A stretch of DNA of 9,676 nt from JBHELG01 sp046263195 (GCA_046263195.1 JBHELG010000076.1:1-9676), one strand, 5' to 3'. Positions 1 to 6,622 are shown, numbered from the stretch's first letter. The notes: generated by a model from the sequence alone, not told the origin. Translations and numbers: made by a program.

Positions 1-606
1 GCCAACGGCACCCGCCTGCTCGTCGACCGCGCCGAGTTCGAGCGTGGCATCGAAGAGCCGTACCGACAATTGCTGCTCGCGGAGGCCCGCCTGGACCTGC
101 CACCCGAGGAGGTCATGCCGGGACCGGAGCTCGTGGCTCCCTACCTCTCCTATCACGAGCTGCGACAGATGCGGCAGCTTGGGAAGCTTCCCTCCGACGA
201 GGACGTCACCCGGGACTGGGAGCTCGCCGCTCTGACCGTGCTGAAGGTCAGCACGAGCCGCGCGCTCTTGCTGCCGCTGAGCCCACCGGGAGGCGGTCCC
301 AGCGTGATCACGAGGGGCCCTGGGTGGATCGGCGGAACTCCGGGCTGTCTGCGTCTCGAACCGCACCCGGAGCCTTCTGAGCTCGTGCTCGACGTGGCGG
401 CGCCGGTGGCGCTCCCGCTGCGAGCCTCGGCCAACAACGTCGGCGTGTTCCTCCGGGACGAGGACGGCACCACCTCTCACATCAGCTACATGGTCCGCCT
501 CGAACACGTCCCCAACTACCTCAACCTCAACTTCCGACAGCAGCGCGTCGTGCTCACCTTCCCTTCTCAGGCGTCTTTCACGCTGTGCGGGCTCGCAGCG
601 TCTTGA
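1..606 (+). CDS. Unrecognised protein, C-terminal part (5' end outside window)
   Basis: The frame is open from base 1 to a TGA at 604-606, giving 201 visible residues, and the true start lies upstream of the window. I do not recognise the family. The visible part starts with a charged, probably helical stretch (LLVDRAEFERG, then LLLAEARLDLPPEEVMPG), followed by a segment rich in Leu, Pro and Gly, and ends in a likely beta-rich region with alternating hydrophobic residues (VVLTFPSQASFTLCGLAAS). I see no membrane segment, catalytic motif or metal site in this part. It has two cysteines, one mid-protein (GGTPGCLRL) and one near the C-terminus. Internal TTG, GTG or ATG codons could be read as starts, but the uninterrupted upstream frame makes a truncated gene more likely. 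It converges on livF with 35 bp between the stops, so it is not part of the transporter operon. Codon use looks like that of its neighbours. Confidence 0.7.
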   Translation, partial: ANGTRLLVDRAEFERGIEEPYRQLLLAEARLDLPPEEVMPGPELVAPYLSYHELRQMRQLGKLPSDEDVTRDWELAALTVLKVSTSRALLLPLSPPGGGPSVITRGPGWIGGTPGCLRLEPHPEPSELVLDVAAPVALPLRASANNVGVFLRDEDGTTSHISYMVRLEHVPNYLNLNFRQQRVVLTFPSQASFTLCGLAAS

Positions 607-626
607 ACGGCACCGAGCTCCAGTGG

Positions 627-640
627 CGCCGGCGACGGCG
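627..640. terminator. Small hairpin between convergent genes
   Basis: Five base pairs (CGCCG with CGGCG) close a GCGA loop, which is a GNRA tetraloop on the plus strand. It fills much of the 35-bp gap between two converging stop codons, which is the expected place for a bidirectional terminator. There is no T tract on either side and the stem is short, so its role is an inference. Confidence 0.25.
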
Positions 641-641
641 A

Positions 642-1385
642 TCATTCGGCCTTGGCGAGGGTCCCGAGGTAGAGATCGACGATCCTCGGGTCATGCAACA
701 GTTCCTGTCCCGTGCCGGTATGAACGTCGCGCCCCTGGTCGAGCACATAGGCGCGATGACACACCTGCAGGCAGCGGCGGGCGTTCTGCTCGACCATCAC
801 GATCGAGACGCCCAGTCGGTTGATGTTGTGCACCCATGCGAACGCCTCGTCCTGGTTGGCCGGTGACAGCCCGGCGGATGGCTCGTCGAGCAGCAGGACG
901 GAGGGGTCCATCATGAGAGCCCGGGCCATGGCCACCATGCGCCGCTCGCCGCCGGACAGCGATCCGGCCCGTTGACCGCGCCGCTCGTCGAGCAGCGGGA
1001 AGATCTTCCGTACGAACCCGAACCGCTCCTCCCAACGCTGGGGTTGCAGGTAAATCCCCATCGCGAGGTTTTCCTGCACGGTGAGGCTGGGGAAGACGTT
1101 GCGCTCCTGAGGCACATAACTGACCCCCCGAGAGACGAGTTCGTGGGCCGGCAGGTTCGTGATCTCCTCGTCGCGCAGCCGCACGGAGCCGGCCCGAACC
1201 GCCACGAGGCCGAAGATGGCCTTCAGCAGGGTCGATTTGCCGGCCCCGTTCGGGCCGATCACCCCAACGATCTCCGCCTTTCCCAGCTCGAGGCTGCAGC
1301 CCGACAAGATGTCCACGTCGGGGAGGTAGCCGGCGTAGAGGTGACTGGCGATGAGCACAGGCTCGCGAGTGGTGGCAGCGCTCAT
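642..1385 (-). CDS. livF: Branched-chain amino acid-type ABC transporter ATPase LivF
   Basis: This is the second cytoplasmic ATPase subunit of a HAAT-family importer; it would pair with LivG to power uptake through LivH and LivM. Its 247 residues match the usual LivF length. Visible motifs are Walker A GPNGAGKST (residues 44-52), the Q-loop Gln in VPQERNVFPSLTV (Gln93), the ABC signature LSGGE (143-147) and Walker B VLLLDEP with the catalytic Glu at 168. The switch position reads VEQN (Gln200) instead of His, as is usual for LivF proteins, whereas LivG in this operon keeps the His. The ATG at 1385-1383 shares one base with the TGA of livG (TGATG), so translation is probably coupled. It is the last gene of the operon, since the next gene downstream is on the opposite strand. 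The family is certain, but the substrate cannot be read from the ATPase. Confidence 0.95.
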   Translation of the reverse strand: MSAATTREPVLIASHLYAGYLPDVDILSGCSLELGKAEIVGVIGPNGAGKSTLLKAIFGLVAVRAGSVRLRDEEITNLPAHELVSRGVSYVPQERNVFPSLTVQENLAMGIYLQPQRWEERFGFVRKIFPLLDERRGQRAGSLSGGERRMVAMARALMMDPSVLLLDEPSAGLSPANQDEAFAWVHNINRLGVSIVMVEQNARRCLQVCHRAYVLDQGRDVHTGTGQELLHDPRIVDLYLGTLAKAE

Positions 1386-2227
1386 CAGCCCCGCTCGTCG
1401 TGGTGGGCGCCGAGATAGGCGTCGATGACGGCCCGGTCCGACCCGATGCCCTGGGGAGGCGCCTCAGCGATGACCCGTCCTTGGGCGAGACAGACGACCC
1501 AGTCGCTGATCCCCCTGACGACATCCATGTCGTGCTCGACGAAGAGAATGCTCATGCCCTCCGAACGGAGGTCGGTGATGTGGCGTAGCAGGGACTGTGC
1601 CAGTGCAGGGTTCACCCCTGCCATGGGCTCATCGAGCATGAGCAGCTTGGGCTCGGCCATGAGCGCCCGAGCCATCTCCAGCAGCTTTCGCTGACCTCCC
1701 GAGAGGCTGCCCGCGAGGTCGTCGCGCATGTGGTCGAGTTGAAAGCGACGCAGCAACTCCACGGCTTTCGACTCGACCTCACGTTCCCGCCGTCTCCAGA
1801 GGGGCCGGACCAGAGCCGGGAAGAAACGCTCCCCATCATGATGGCTTGCCCCGAGCATCATGTTCTCGAGTACGGTCATGCGCGCCAGCGCCTTGGTCAG
1901 CTGGAAGGTCCGCACCATGCCGTACTGGGCGACGCGGTGGGCTGCGGCCCCGGCGAGCGGGCGGCCGTCGAAGGTCCACGTCCCTGAGTCTGGCCGATCG
2001 AAGCCGGTCAGAAGGTTGAAGAGGGTGGTCTTGCCGGCCCCATTCGGGCCGATGAGCGCCGTGATCACGCCGGCCTGGACTTCGAGGTGGTCCACGTCGA
2101 CCGCGACGAGACCGCCGAAGGCCCGCCGAAGACCGTCGACGACGAGGATCGGTTGAGGCTTCGCTGCGCCGGGCTCGCAAGGCGTGCCCGCAAGGCCTGT
2201 GTCGGCCGGGGCGGCACGGTCAGACAT
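1385..2227 (-). CDS. livG: Branched-chain amino acid-type ABC transporter ATPase LivG
   Basis: This is the first ATPase subunit of the HAAT importer. Of its 280 residues, about 25 at the N-terminus (rich in Ala, Pro and Gly) precede the ABC fold. Motifs in order are Walker A GPNGAGKTT (60-68), Q-loop RTFQLTKAL (Gln109), a long LivG-type insertion around residues 128-165, signature LSGGQ (175-179), Walker B KLLMLDEP with Glu200, D-loop AGVNPA, and the switch His232 in FVEHDMDVV. All catalytic residues needed for ATP hydrolysis are present. The ATG at 2227-2225 lies inside the end of livM; the two genes share the 8 bases ATGTCTGA. No good Shine-Dalgarno sequence precedes it, so coupling to livM translation is likely. 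The stop shares a base with the start of livF. Confidence 0.95.
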   Translation of the reverse strand: MSDRAAPADTGLAGTPCEPGAAKPQPILVVDGLRRAFGGLVAVDVDHLEVQAGVITALIGPNGAGKTTLFNLLTGFDRPDSGTWTFDGRPLAGAAAHRVAQYGMVRTFQLTKALARMTVLENMMLGASHHDGERFFPALVRPLWRRREREVESKAVELLRRFQLDHMRDDLAGSLSGGQRKLLEMARALMAEPKLLMLDEPMAGVNPALAQSLLRHITDLRSEGMSILFVEHDMDVVRGISDWVVCLAQGRVIAEAPPQGIGSDRAVIDAYLGAHHDERG

Positions 2228-3200
2228 CGAGCAGCATCTCGCGCCGGTCTCCGAACAGTCCCTGGGGCCGGAAAACCATCAGCAGCACGAGACCGATCCC
2301 GACGAGGATGAGGCTGACGGCTCCCACGTTGGTCAGCACGGAAGGGAGCATCCCGGCCTGGGAGGCCTGCCGGAGCAGCGAGTCGGTGCCGGCGATGAGG
2401 AACCAGAACAGGATGGACCCCAAGATCGGCCCGATTCTTGTAGCCGTGCCTCCGAGGATGAGGATCGTGTAGGCGAAGAAGGTGATATCCGGCTGATAGG
2501 TGTCCGCGTTCACCGACGAGGTCGAGATCGCGAACATCGCTCCCGCCAGCGCCCCGAGCATCCCCCCGACGACGAGACTCTGCAACTTGTAGGCGAAGAC
2601 GTTCTTGCCGAGGCTGCGAGCGGCGTCCTCGTCCTCGCGGATGGACCGGACGACCCTCCCCCAAGGGCTTCGGGCGAGAAGCGCCACCAGGACGGTGGCC
2701 AATCCAACGAGCAACCAGGTGACGAGCAGCGCCCAGAGCGTCTGGTGAGGGAAGGTGAGCAGGCCGATGCCGTAGCGCCCGCGAGGGATCGGGTTCAGGT
2801 CGTAGAAGTCGTTCGCGACCGCCTGGAGGCCGAAGACGCCGCCGGTCAGCGGCTCGAGGGGCGCGGATCGGACGAGGAGGCGGAGGATTTCCGCGGCGGC
2901 GATCGTCGTGATCGCGAAGTAGTCCGCCCGCAGCCGCAGCGTCGGGTAGCCGAGCGCCAGCGCGAGTGCGACGGACAGAGCCAGGCCTACGACGACACCC
3001 AGCCACAGCGACTGACCGAAGGTCGCCACGACGACGCCCGCCCCGTATGCCCCCACGAGCATGAACCCCACGTGGCCGAAGTTCAGCAGCCCCGTGTAGC
3101 CGTAGTGGAGGTTCAGGCCGATCGCGAGCAGGGCGTAGGTGGCGGCGTCCGGCCCGACCGCTGCGCGCAGCGCATTGCCAGCCACATCAAGCAAGCTCAC
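2220..3200 (-). CDS. livM: Branched-chain amino acid-type ABC transporter permease LivM
   Basis: This is one of two inner-membrane permeases of the HAAT importer. It has 326 residues, which is normal for LivM, and several long hydrophobic segments. The LivM hallmark near the N-terminus is present (LLAIGLNLHYGYTGLLNFGH, then VGFMLVGAYGAG). The cytoplasmic loop that contacts the ATPases is recognisable as GRVVRSIREDEDAARSLG followed by the hydrophobic KLQSLVVGGMLGALAGAMFA. The C-terminal signature is VFRPQGLFG. The GTG start at 3200-3198 has an AGGTGA ribosome binding site 7 bases upstream and fits the family N-terminus. It follows livH by 42 bp and overlaps livG by 8 bp. Residues 80-150 include a polar loop (PLEPLTGG through PIPRGRYG) that is probably periplasmic. 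Confidence 0.94.
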   Translation of the reverse strand: MSLLDVAGNALRAAVGPDAATYALLAIGLNLHYGYTGLLNFGHVGFMLVGAYGAGVVVATFGQSLWLGVVVGLALSVALALALGYPTLRLRADYFAITTIAAAEILRLLVRSAPLEPLTGGVFGLQAVANDFYDLNPIPRGRYGIGLLTFPHQTLWALLVTWLLVGLATVLVALLARSPWGRVVRSIREDEDAARSLGKNVFAYKLQSLVVGGMLGALAGAMFAISTSSVNADTYQPDITFFAYTILILGGTATRIGPILGSILFWFLIAGTDSLLRQASQAGMLPSVLTNVGAVSLILVGIGLVLLMVFRPQGLFGDRREMLLDV

Positions 3201-3207
3201 GTGGCGC

Positions 3208-3213
3208 TCACCT
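3208..3213 (-). promoter_or_regulatory. Ribosome binding site of livM
   Basis: AGGTGA on the minus strand lies 7 bases before the GTG start of livM, inside the 42-bp livH-livM gap. It supports the GTG as start and explains why livM does not need to overlap livH. Confidence 0.6.
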
Positions 3214-3242
3214 GGTCATCTCCGTCGGGCCCGGAGCGACGC

Positions 3243-4547
3243 TCACCCGATCCGCTCCGGTCTGCCGAGGATTCCTTGCGGTCTGACGAGCAGGACGAGA
3301 ACGAGCACGGCCAGAGCCCACACGAACTTCAGCTCAGGAGCAAACCAGATGGTGCTCACTTCGGTGATGACGCCGATAACGAAGCTGCCCGCCATCGCCC
3401 CGTATGCGGTGCCGAGCCCGCCGAGGATGACCCCGGCGAACATGAGCAGCAACAGTCGGAAGCCCATGAGGTAGTTGACGGTCTCGACCAGCCCGAGAAA
3501 AACACCTCCGATCGCGGCGAGGGCACCCCCCAGAACCCACACCAGGACGATGACCCGCCCGACGTCGATTCCGGAGGACTCGGCGAGGTCGCGGTTGTCC
3601 GCCACGGCCCGCATCGCCGTGCCCGTCCTCGTCTGCTGCAGGAGCGCTGCTATCCCGACGAGCACGACGAGCGAGAGGAGCATGACGATCGCGTCTCGTG
3701 GGGTGACAGAGAGGGGTCCGAAGGTCAGGACGCGTTGGATGGCGTAGTCGGCGTAGGGGGCGCTGCGGCCACCGAAGAAGATGAGCAGGACGTGGCGGAT
3801 GACGAGCGCCAGCCCGATGGTGATCACCAGGAGTTGGAAGAGCCCTACCCGGCGCGCCCGCAGGGGGCCGAACAGGCCCTGCTCGAGCGCCCCGCCCAAG
3901 ACGCCGCCGATGAGCATGGCGAGGACGGCTGCGGGGATGAGCTGGAGGGTCGGGCCGTGCACGTTGAGGTACCAGGCGATGATCGCACCAAAGGTGACGA
4001 GCTCACCGTGAGCGAAGTTGATGAGGCCGGTCGTACCGAAGATGAGCGACAGTCCAATCGCGGTCATGGCGATGATGAGCCCGAACTTCACGCCGTTGAG
4101 CAGGACTTGCGGCAATTGCCCCAGCACCCGGCTGCCGCTCCCCTCCCTCTTTCCCAAGGGGAAGACGAGCCCCCGCTGCTCACCGCGCGTGACCTGCACC
4201 TGAAGGGTGTGACGATTCGGATCGCTGAGCTCGGCCCCTTCGGGCAGAGTGTCCGCGCGAAGCGTGACACGGTAGGAACCAGGCCCGGGGAGAGGGATCA
4301 TCCAGCGGCCGTCCGGGCCGGTCGTGGCCTCACCCACGAGCTCGCCTCGAGCGTCGGCTGCGACCACCGCCGCTCCCGCGACAGGCCCGTCCTCGTTTCG
4401 GAGCGTCCCGAGCACCGCCGTTTCCTCCCGCGCGGGTCCGGGTGGTGTTCCTGCCGCCGGCGGAGCGTCGGACTGGCCGGCTCGGGCTGAAGCCGCCACG
4501 AGCAGAAACGCCAGGCAAGCCAGGAAGAGCGCCAGAGCGCGTGACAC
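3243..4547 (-). CDS. livH: LivH-type permease with N-terminal extracytoplasmic regulatory-like domain
   Basis: This is the second permease of the HAAT importer. Its 434 residues exceed the ~290-300 usual for LivH. Residues 1-23 look like a signal peptide (LALFLACLAFLLVAASARA, with likely cleavage near ARA-GQ). Residues 24-42 are a Pro/Ala linker. Residues ~43-132 resemble a small beta-sandwich of the carboxypeptidase regulatory-like type (GTLRNEDGPVAGAAVVA, then TGPDGRWMIPLPGPGSYRVT). A normal LivH follows from about residue 140: GLSLIFGTTGLINFAHGELV (165-184), the ATPase-contact loop GTAMRAVADNRDLAESSG (309-326), GVILGGLGTAYGAMAGS and the C-terminal VRPQGILG. The GTG start at 4547-4545 directly follows the larC TGA. 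A strong AGGAGG lies 9 bases upstream inside larC, and the signal peptide begins right at this start, so the long form appears genuine. The extra domain would face outward; a role in receiving the binding protein or in cell-wall contact is only a guess. Confidence 0.93.
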   Translation of the reverse strand: MSRALALFLACLAFLLVAASARAGQSDAPPAAGTPPGPAREETAVLGTLRNEDGPVAGAAVVAADARGELVGEATTGPDGRWMIPLPGPGSYRVTLRADTLPEGAELSDPNRHTLQVQVTRGEQRGLVFPLGKREGSGSRVLGQLPQVLLNGVKFGLIIAMTAIGLSLIFGTTGLINFAHGELVTFGAIIAWYLNVHGPTLQLIPAAVLAMLIGGVLGGALEQGLFGPLRARRVGLFQLLVITIGLALVIRHVLLIFFGGRSAPYADYAIQRVLTFGPLSVTPRDAIVMLLSLVVLVGIAALLQQTRTGTAMRAVADNRDLAESSGIDVGRVIVLVWVLGGALAAIGGVFLGLVETVNYLMGFRLLLLMFAGVILGGLGTAYGAMAGSFVIGVITEVSTIWFAPELKFVWALAVLVLVLLVRPQGILGRPERIG

Positions 4548-5759
4548 TCAGCCGTGCCTCCTCGCCGGATCCGGTTGTGCTCCCCGGGCCAGTGCCTCCC
4601 GGGCGATCGAGGTGGCCAGCTCGTGAACGTCACGGGCAGGGCGACCAGACGCCTCCGCAGCCGCTCGCACCTCATCCAACTCCGGCGCCACGTGCGTGAC
4701 CACGCCCTCGTGAGTGGCGATCTTGACCGCGACGTCGCGACCTTCCACGTCGACATGCAGCCAACCCCGCGGTAGGACGCGCCGCCGCACGGGGTGGATA
4801 CGCAGACCGAGCGTGGTGCTCTCACGGAACAGGACGTCCTCGAATCGCCCCACGTCATCTGGGTCGCCGAGCGCCACAAGCGTGAAACCGGGGCGGCCTT
4901 TCTTCATGAGGGTGGGAGAAGCCCAGGCGTCGTGGGCCCCCACCGCCCGGAGCCGGTCGAGAACGATCGGGACGAGCTCCGGAGACAGGTCGTCTACCGT
5001 GGCTTCCACCACCACGGACTCGGTCTCCGAGGCCTCCCGCGGGTCTGCCGACTCTCCGAGGAGTAGTCGCACGACGTTGGGGTGATCGAGCTGACGGCTG
5101 CCCGCCCCGAGTCCCTGGCCGGTGAGAATGAGAGGCGGCAACACCGCGACGGGTTGCGCAAGCTCGGCGACGAGGGCGGCTCCAGTGGGAGTGACGAGCT
5201 CGTGGGGCTCGTCGCGCCCTCGCAAGCGAAAACCGGTGAGGAGCTCGACGACGGCGGGAACCGGTACCGGCAGCTCACCGTGACTGCTCACCACGGTGTG
5301 GGATCCGGTCGTGATCGGCCCGCAGGTGAGCCGACCGAGGCCGAGCTCGTCGACGCCGGTACAGACTCCGATGACGTCGGCGAGGGCATCGAGTGCGCCA
5401 ACTTCGTGGAAGTGCACATCGTCCGGTTCGAGGCCGTGGCTCGTTGCTTCCGCGCCGGCCAGGCGACGGAATACGCCGAGGGCACGATCCTGCACCGCGG
5501 CGGGTAGGTCGGCGCCGGCTACGAGGCGCCGCACGTCGGCCCACGATCGCGACACAGATGAGGGTGCGGTACGGACCTCGACCTTCGTGGCGGCGAGGCC
5601 GGCGCGGGTCACCTGCCGCGCTTCGAGGCGGATGGGCTCGACTTCGATGGCGTCCACGGCCGTCTGCATGCGCTGGAGCGATGCTCCCGCATGTACGAGC
5701 GCACCCAGCAGCATGTCACCGGCGACTCCGGAAGGGCAGTCGAGGTGTCCGACTCTCAC
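4548..5759 (-). CDS. larC: Nickel-pincer cofactor biosynthesis protein LarC (CTP-dependent nickel insertion)
   Basis: LarC inserts nickel into pyridinium-3,5-bisthiocarboxylic acid mononucleotide in a CTP-dependent reaction, finishing the cofactor used by LarA-type racemases. With the start chosen here it has 403 residues, a normal full length. N-terminal family motif: HLDCPSGVAGDMLLGAL (5-21). Later motifs: DDVHFHEVGALDALADVIG (113-131), HGELPVPVPA (160-169), ELVTPTGAAL (187-196), VEATVDDLSPELVP (251-264), SPTLMKKGRPG (281-291) and FRESTTLGLR (311-320). Both halves lie in one continuous frame, unlike Lactobacillus plantarum, where LarC1 and LarC2 are joined by ribosomal frameshifting. The frame stays open further upstream to 6116, but that part is out-of-frame larB, rich in Arg, and unrelated to LarC. 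The GTG at 5759-5757 overlaps the larB stop as GTGA and puts the family motif at the N-terminus. No Shine-Dalgarno sequence is visible, consistent with coupling. The TGA abuts the livH start. Confidence 0.95.
   Translation of the reverse strand: MRVGHLDCPSGVAGDMLLGALVHAGASLQRMQTAVDAIEVEPIRLEARQVTRAGLAATKVEVRTAPSSVSRSWADVRRLVAGADLPAAVQDRALGVFRRLAGAEATSHGLEPDDVHFHEVGALDALADVIGVCTGVDELGLGRLTCGPITTGSHTVVSSHGELPVPVPAVVELLTGFRLRGRDEPHELVTPTGAALVAELAQPVAVLPPLILTGQGLGAGSRQLDHPNVVRLLLGESADPREASETESVVVEATVDDLSPELVPIVLDRLRAVGAHDAWASPTLMKKGRPGFTLVALGDPDDVGRFEDVLFRESTTLGLRIHPVRRRVLPRGWLHVDVEGRDVAVKIATHEGVVTHVAPELDEVRAAAEASGRPARDVHELATSIAREALARGAQPDPARRHG
4557..4562 (-). promoter_or_regulatory. Ribosome binding site of livH within the larC end
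   Basis: AGGAGG (GAGGAGG if one more base is counted) on the minus strand lies 9 bases before the livH GTG. It is the strongest internal ribosome binding site of the operon. It supports the long livH start that includes the signal peptide. Confidence 0.65.
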
Positions 5760-6523
5760 GGGGAGGAGTGGCGTTCGAGCAGGCGCAGGATGCGCAGGAC
5801 CATCATCGCGGCCCCGAAGCCATTGTCGATGTTGGTGACGACCACTCCATGCGCACACGAGTTGAGCATGGCGAGCAGTGCCGCCAGGCCTGAGAATGCG
5901 GCCCCATAGCCGACGCTCGTGGGTACCGCGATCACCGGGACGCTGGTCAGCCCGGCAACGATGGTCGGAAGCGCACCTTCCATGCCAGCTACCGCGACGA
6001 CGACATCGGCGGTGCCGAGGAGGGCCCGCTCGGCAAGGACCCGGTGCAGCCCGGCAACGCCGACATCGCACACCAGGTCCGCTTTCGCTCCGAACGCTGC
6101 GAGCACGCTCGTGCACTCCCGCGCCACCGGCAGGTCGGAGGTACCTGCGGCGAGCACCGCCACCAGTCCGGACAGACCCTGTGGAACGGCCCGGGCGACC
6201 ACCACTCTGCCCACCGGGTCATGCTGTGCGTCAGGCACGGCTCCCATGATCGCGGCGGCGTGCGCAGGCGTGGCACGAGTGGCAAGCACCGGGCCGTCGC
6301 TGCCACGCAACAGCTCCGTGATGGCCCGAGCGCACTGTTCGGGTGTCTTTCCGGCCGCGTAGACAACCTCTGGTTCCCCGGTGCGAATCTCCCGATGGTG
6401 GTCGATCCGCAGGTCTCCAAGATCGGCGAAGGGCAGGGAAGCCAGCTGGTCGGCCGCGGCGGCGGGGGGGACCAGGCCGGCCGCGACCGCCTCGAGCAGG
6501 GCCTGCAGTCGCTCCGGACCCAT
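5756..6523 (-). CDS. larB: Nickel-pincer cofactor biosynthesis protein LarB
   Basis: LarB is a PurE-related cytoplasmic enzyme that carboxylates nicotinic acid adenine dinucleotide at C5 of the pyridinium ring and releases AMP, giving the dicarboxylated mononucleotide that LarE then sulfurates. The 255 residues are full length. Family motifs visible are DHHREIRTGEPEVVYAAGKT (41-60), AGTSDLPVA (126-134), CDVGVAGLHR (152-161), VAGMEGALPTIVAGL (178-192) and PTSVGYGAAFSG (201-212), then ALLAMLNSCAHGVVVTNIDN (215-234) followed by GFGAAMM. Cys223 in LNSCAHG corresponds, as I recall the family literature, to the active-site Cys reported to bond covalently to the substrate ring. The ATG at 6523-6521 has AGGAGG 4 bases upstream. 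It is the first gene of the minus-strand operon and overlaps larC by 4 bases. Confidence 0.95.
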   Translation of the reverse strand: MGPERLQALLEAVAAGLVPPAAAADQLASLPFADLGDLRIDHHREIRTGEPEVVYAAGKTPEQCARAITELLRGSDGPVLATRATPAHAAAIMGAVPDAQHDPVGRVVVARAVPQGLSGLVAVLAAGTSDLPVARECTSVLAAFGAKADLVCDVGVAGLHRVLAERALLGTADVVVAVAGMEGALPTIVAGLTSVPVIAVPTSVGYGAAFSGLAALLAMLNSCAHGVVVTNIDNGFGAAMMVLRILRLLERHSSP

Positions 6524-6527
6524 CCTG

Positions 6528-6533
6528 CCTCCT
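6528..6533 (-). promoter_or_regulatory. Ribosome binding site of larB
   Basis: AGGAGG on the minus strand with a 4-base spacer to the larB ATG. It confirms the start and marks larB as the translational entry point of the operon. Confidence 0.7.
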
Positions 6534-6555
6534 GGTAGACGATCAATCGGCCGGG

Positions 6556-6561
6556 ATCCTA
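6556..6561 (-). promoter_or_regulatory. Possible -10 box for the larBC-livHMGF operon
   Basis: TAGGAT on the minus strand fits the TANNNT -10 pattern and would start transcription near 6548, about 25 bases before larB. No recognisable -35 box lies 16-18 bases upstream. It sits in the only non-coding stretch before the operon. Short motif, so weak support. Confidence 0.35.
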
Positions 6562-6588
6562 GATCTGCAGCCTTCGTCCGCGCAGATC
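6562..6588. repeat. Inverted repeat in the divergent intergenic region
   Basis: GATCTGC at 6562-6568 is matched by GCAGATC at 6582-6588 with 13 bases between. It lies between the two divergent possible -10 boxes, where an operator would be expected. The same stretch has GATC five times (6541, 6555, 6562, 6585, 6607). A 7-bp repeat can arise by chance, so a regulator site is only a suggestion. Confidence 0.3.
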
Positions 6589-6616
6589 GCCTCCTCGGTT
6601 CGTCAGGATCGGGCGC

Positions 6617-6622
6617 TAGGAT
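6617..6622 (+). promoter_or_regulatory. Possible -10 box for the DUF4446-pheA transcript
   Basis: TAGGAT on the plus strand fits TANNNT and would give a leader of about 60 bases before the GTG at 6690. No good -35 box is visible. It is the same hexamer as the one facing the other way at 6556-6561. Confidence 0.35.

Noticed and set aside
187..206. A possible mobile-element or recombination site near short direct repeats in the first gene
   Set aside because: The short AAGCTT-like similarities lie within an open frame, are too short to be meaningful and have no transposase or integrase nearby.
2065..3006. A 313-codon minus-strand frame overlapping livM and livG
   Set aside because: It is an out-of-frame reading of the two transporter genes, rich in Arg and Pro, while livM and livG fully account for the DNA.
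2184..4490. A 768-codon open frame on the plus strand
   Set aside because: It lies opposite livG, livM and livH, whose motifs are unmistakable. Its translation is a low-complexity mix of Asp, Glu, Arg, Gln, Pro and His without hydrophobic core patterns, as expected for the complement of membrane-protein codons in high-GC DNA.
4547..4548. A frameshift or broken gene at the larC/livH junction
   Set aside because: The larC TGA and livH GTG abut exactly in different frames, both proteins are complete at that end, and a ribosome binding site and signal peptide mark a genuine new start.
5760..6116. N-terminal extension of LarC
   Set aside because: It is an Arg-rich out-of-frame reading of larB. 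The LarC family motif begins only after the GTG at 5759.
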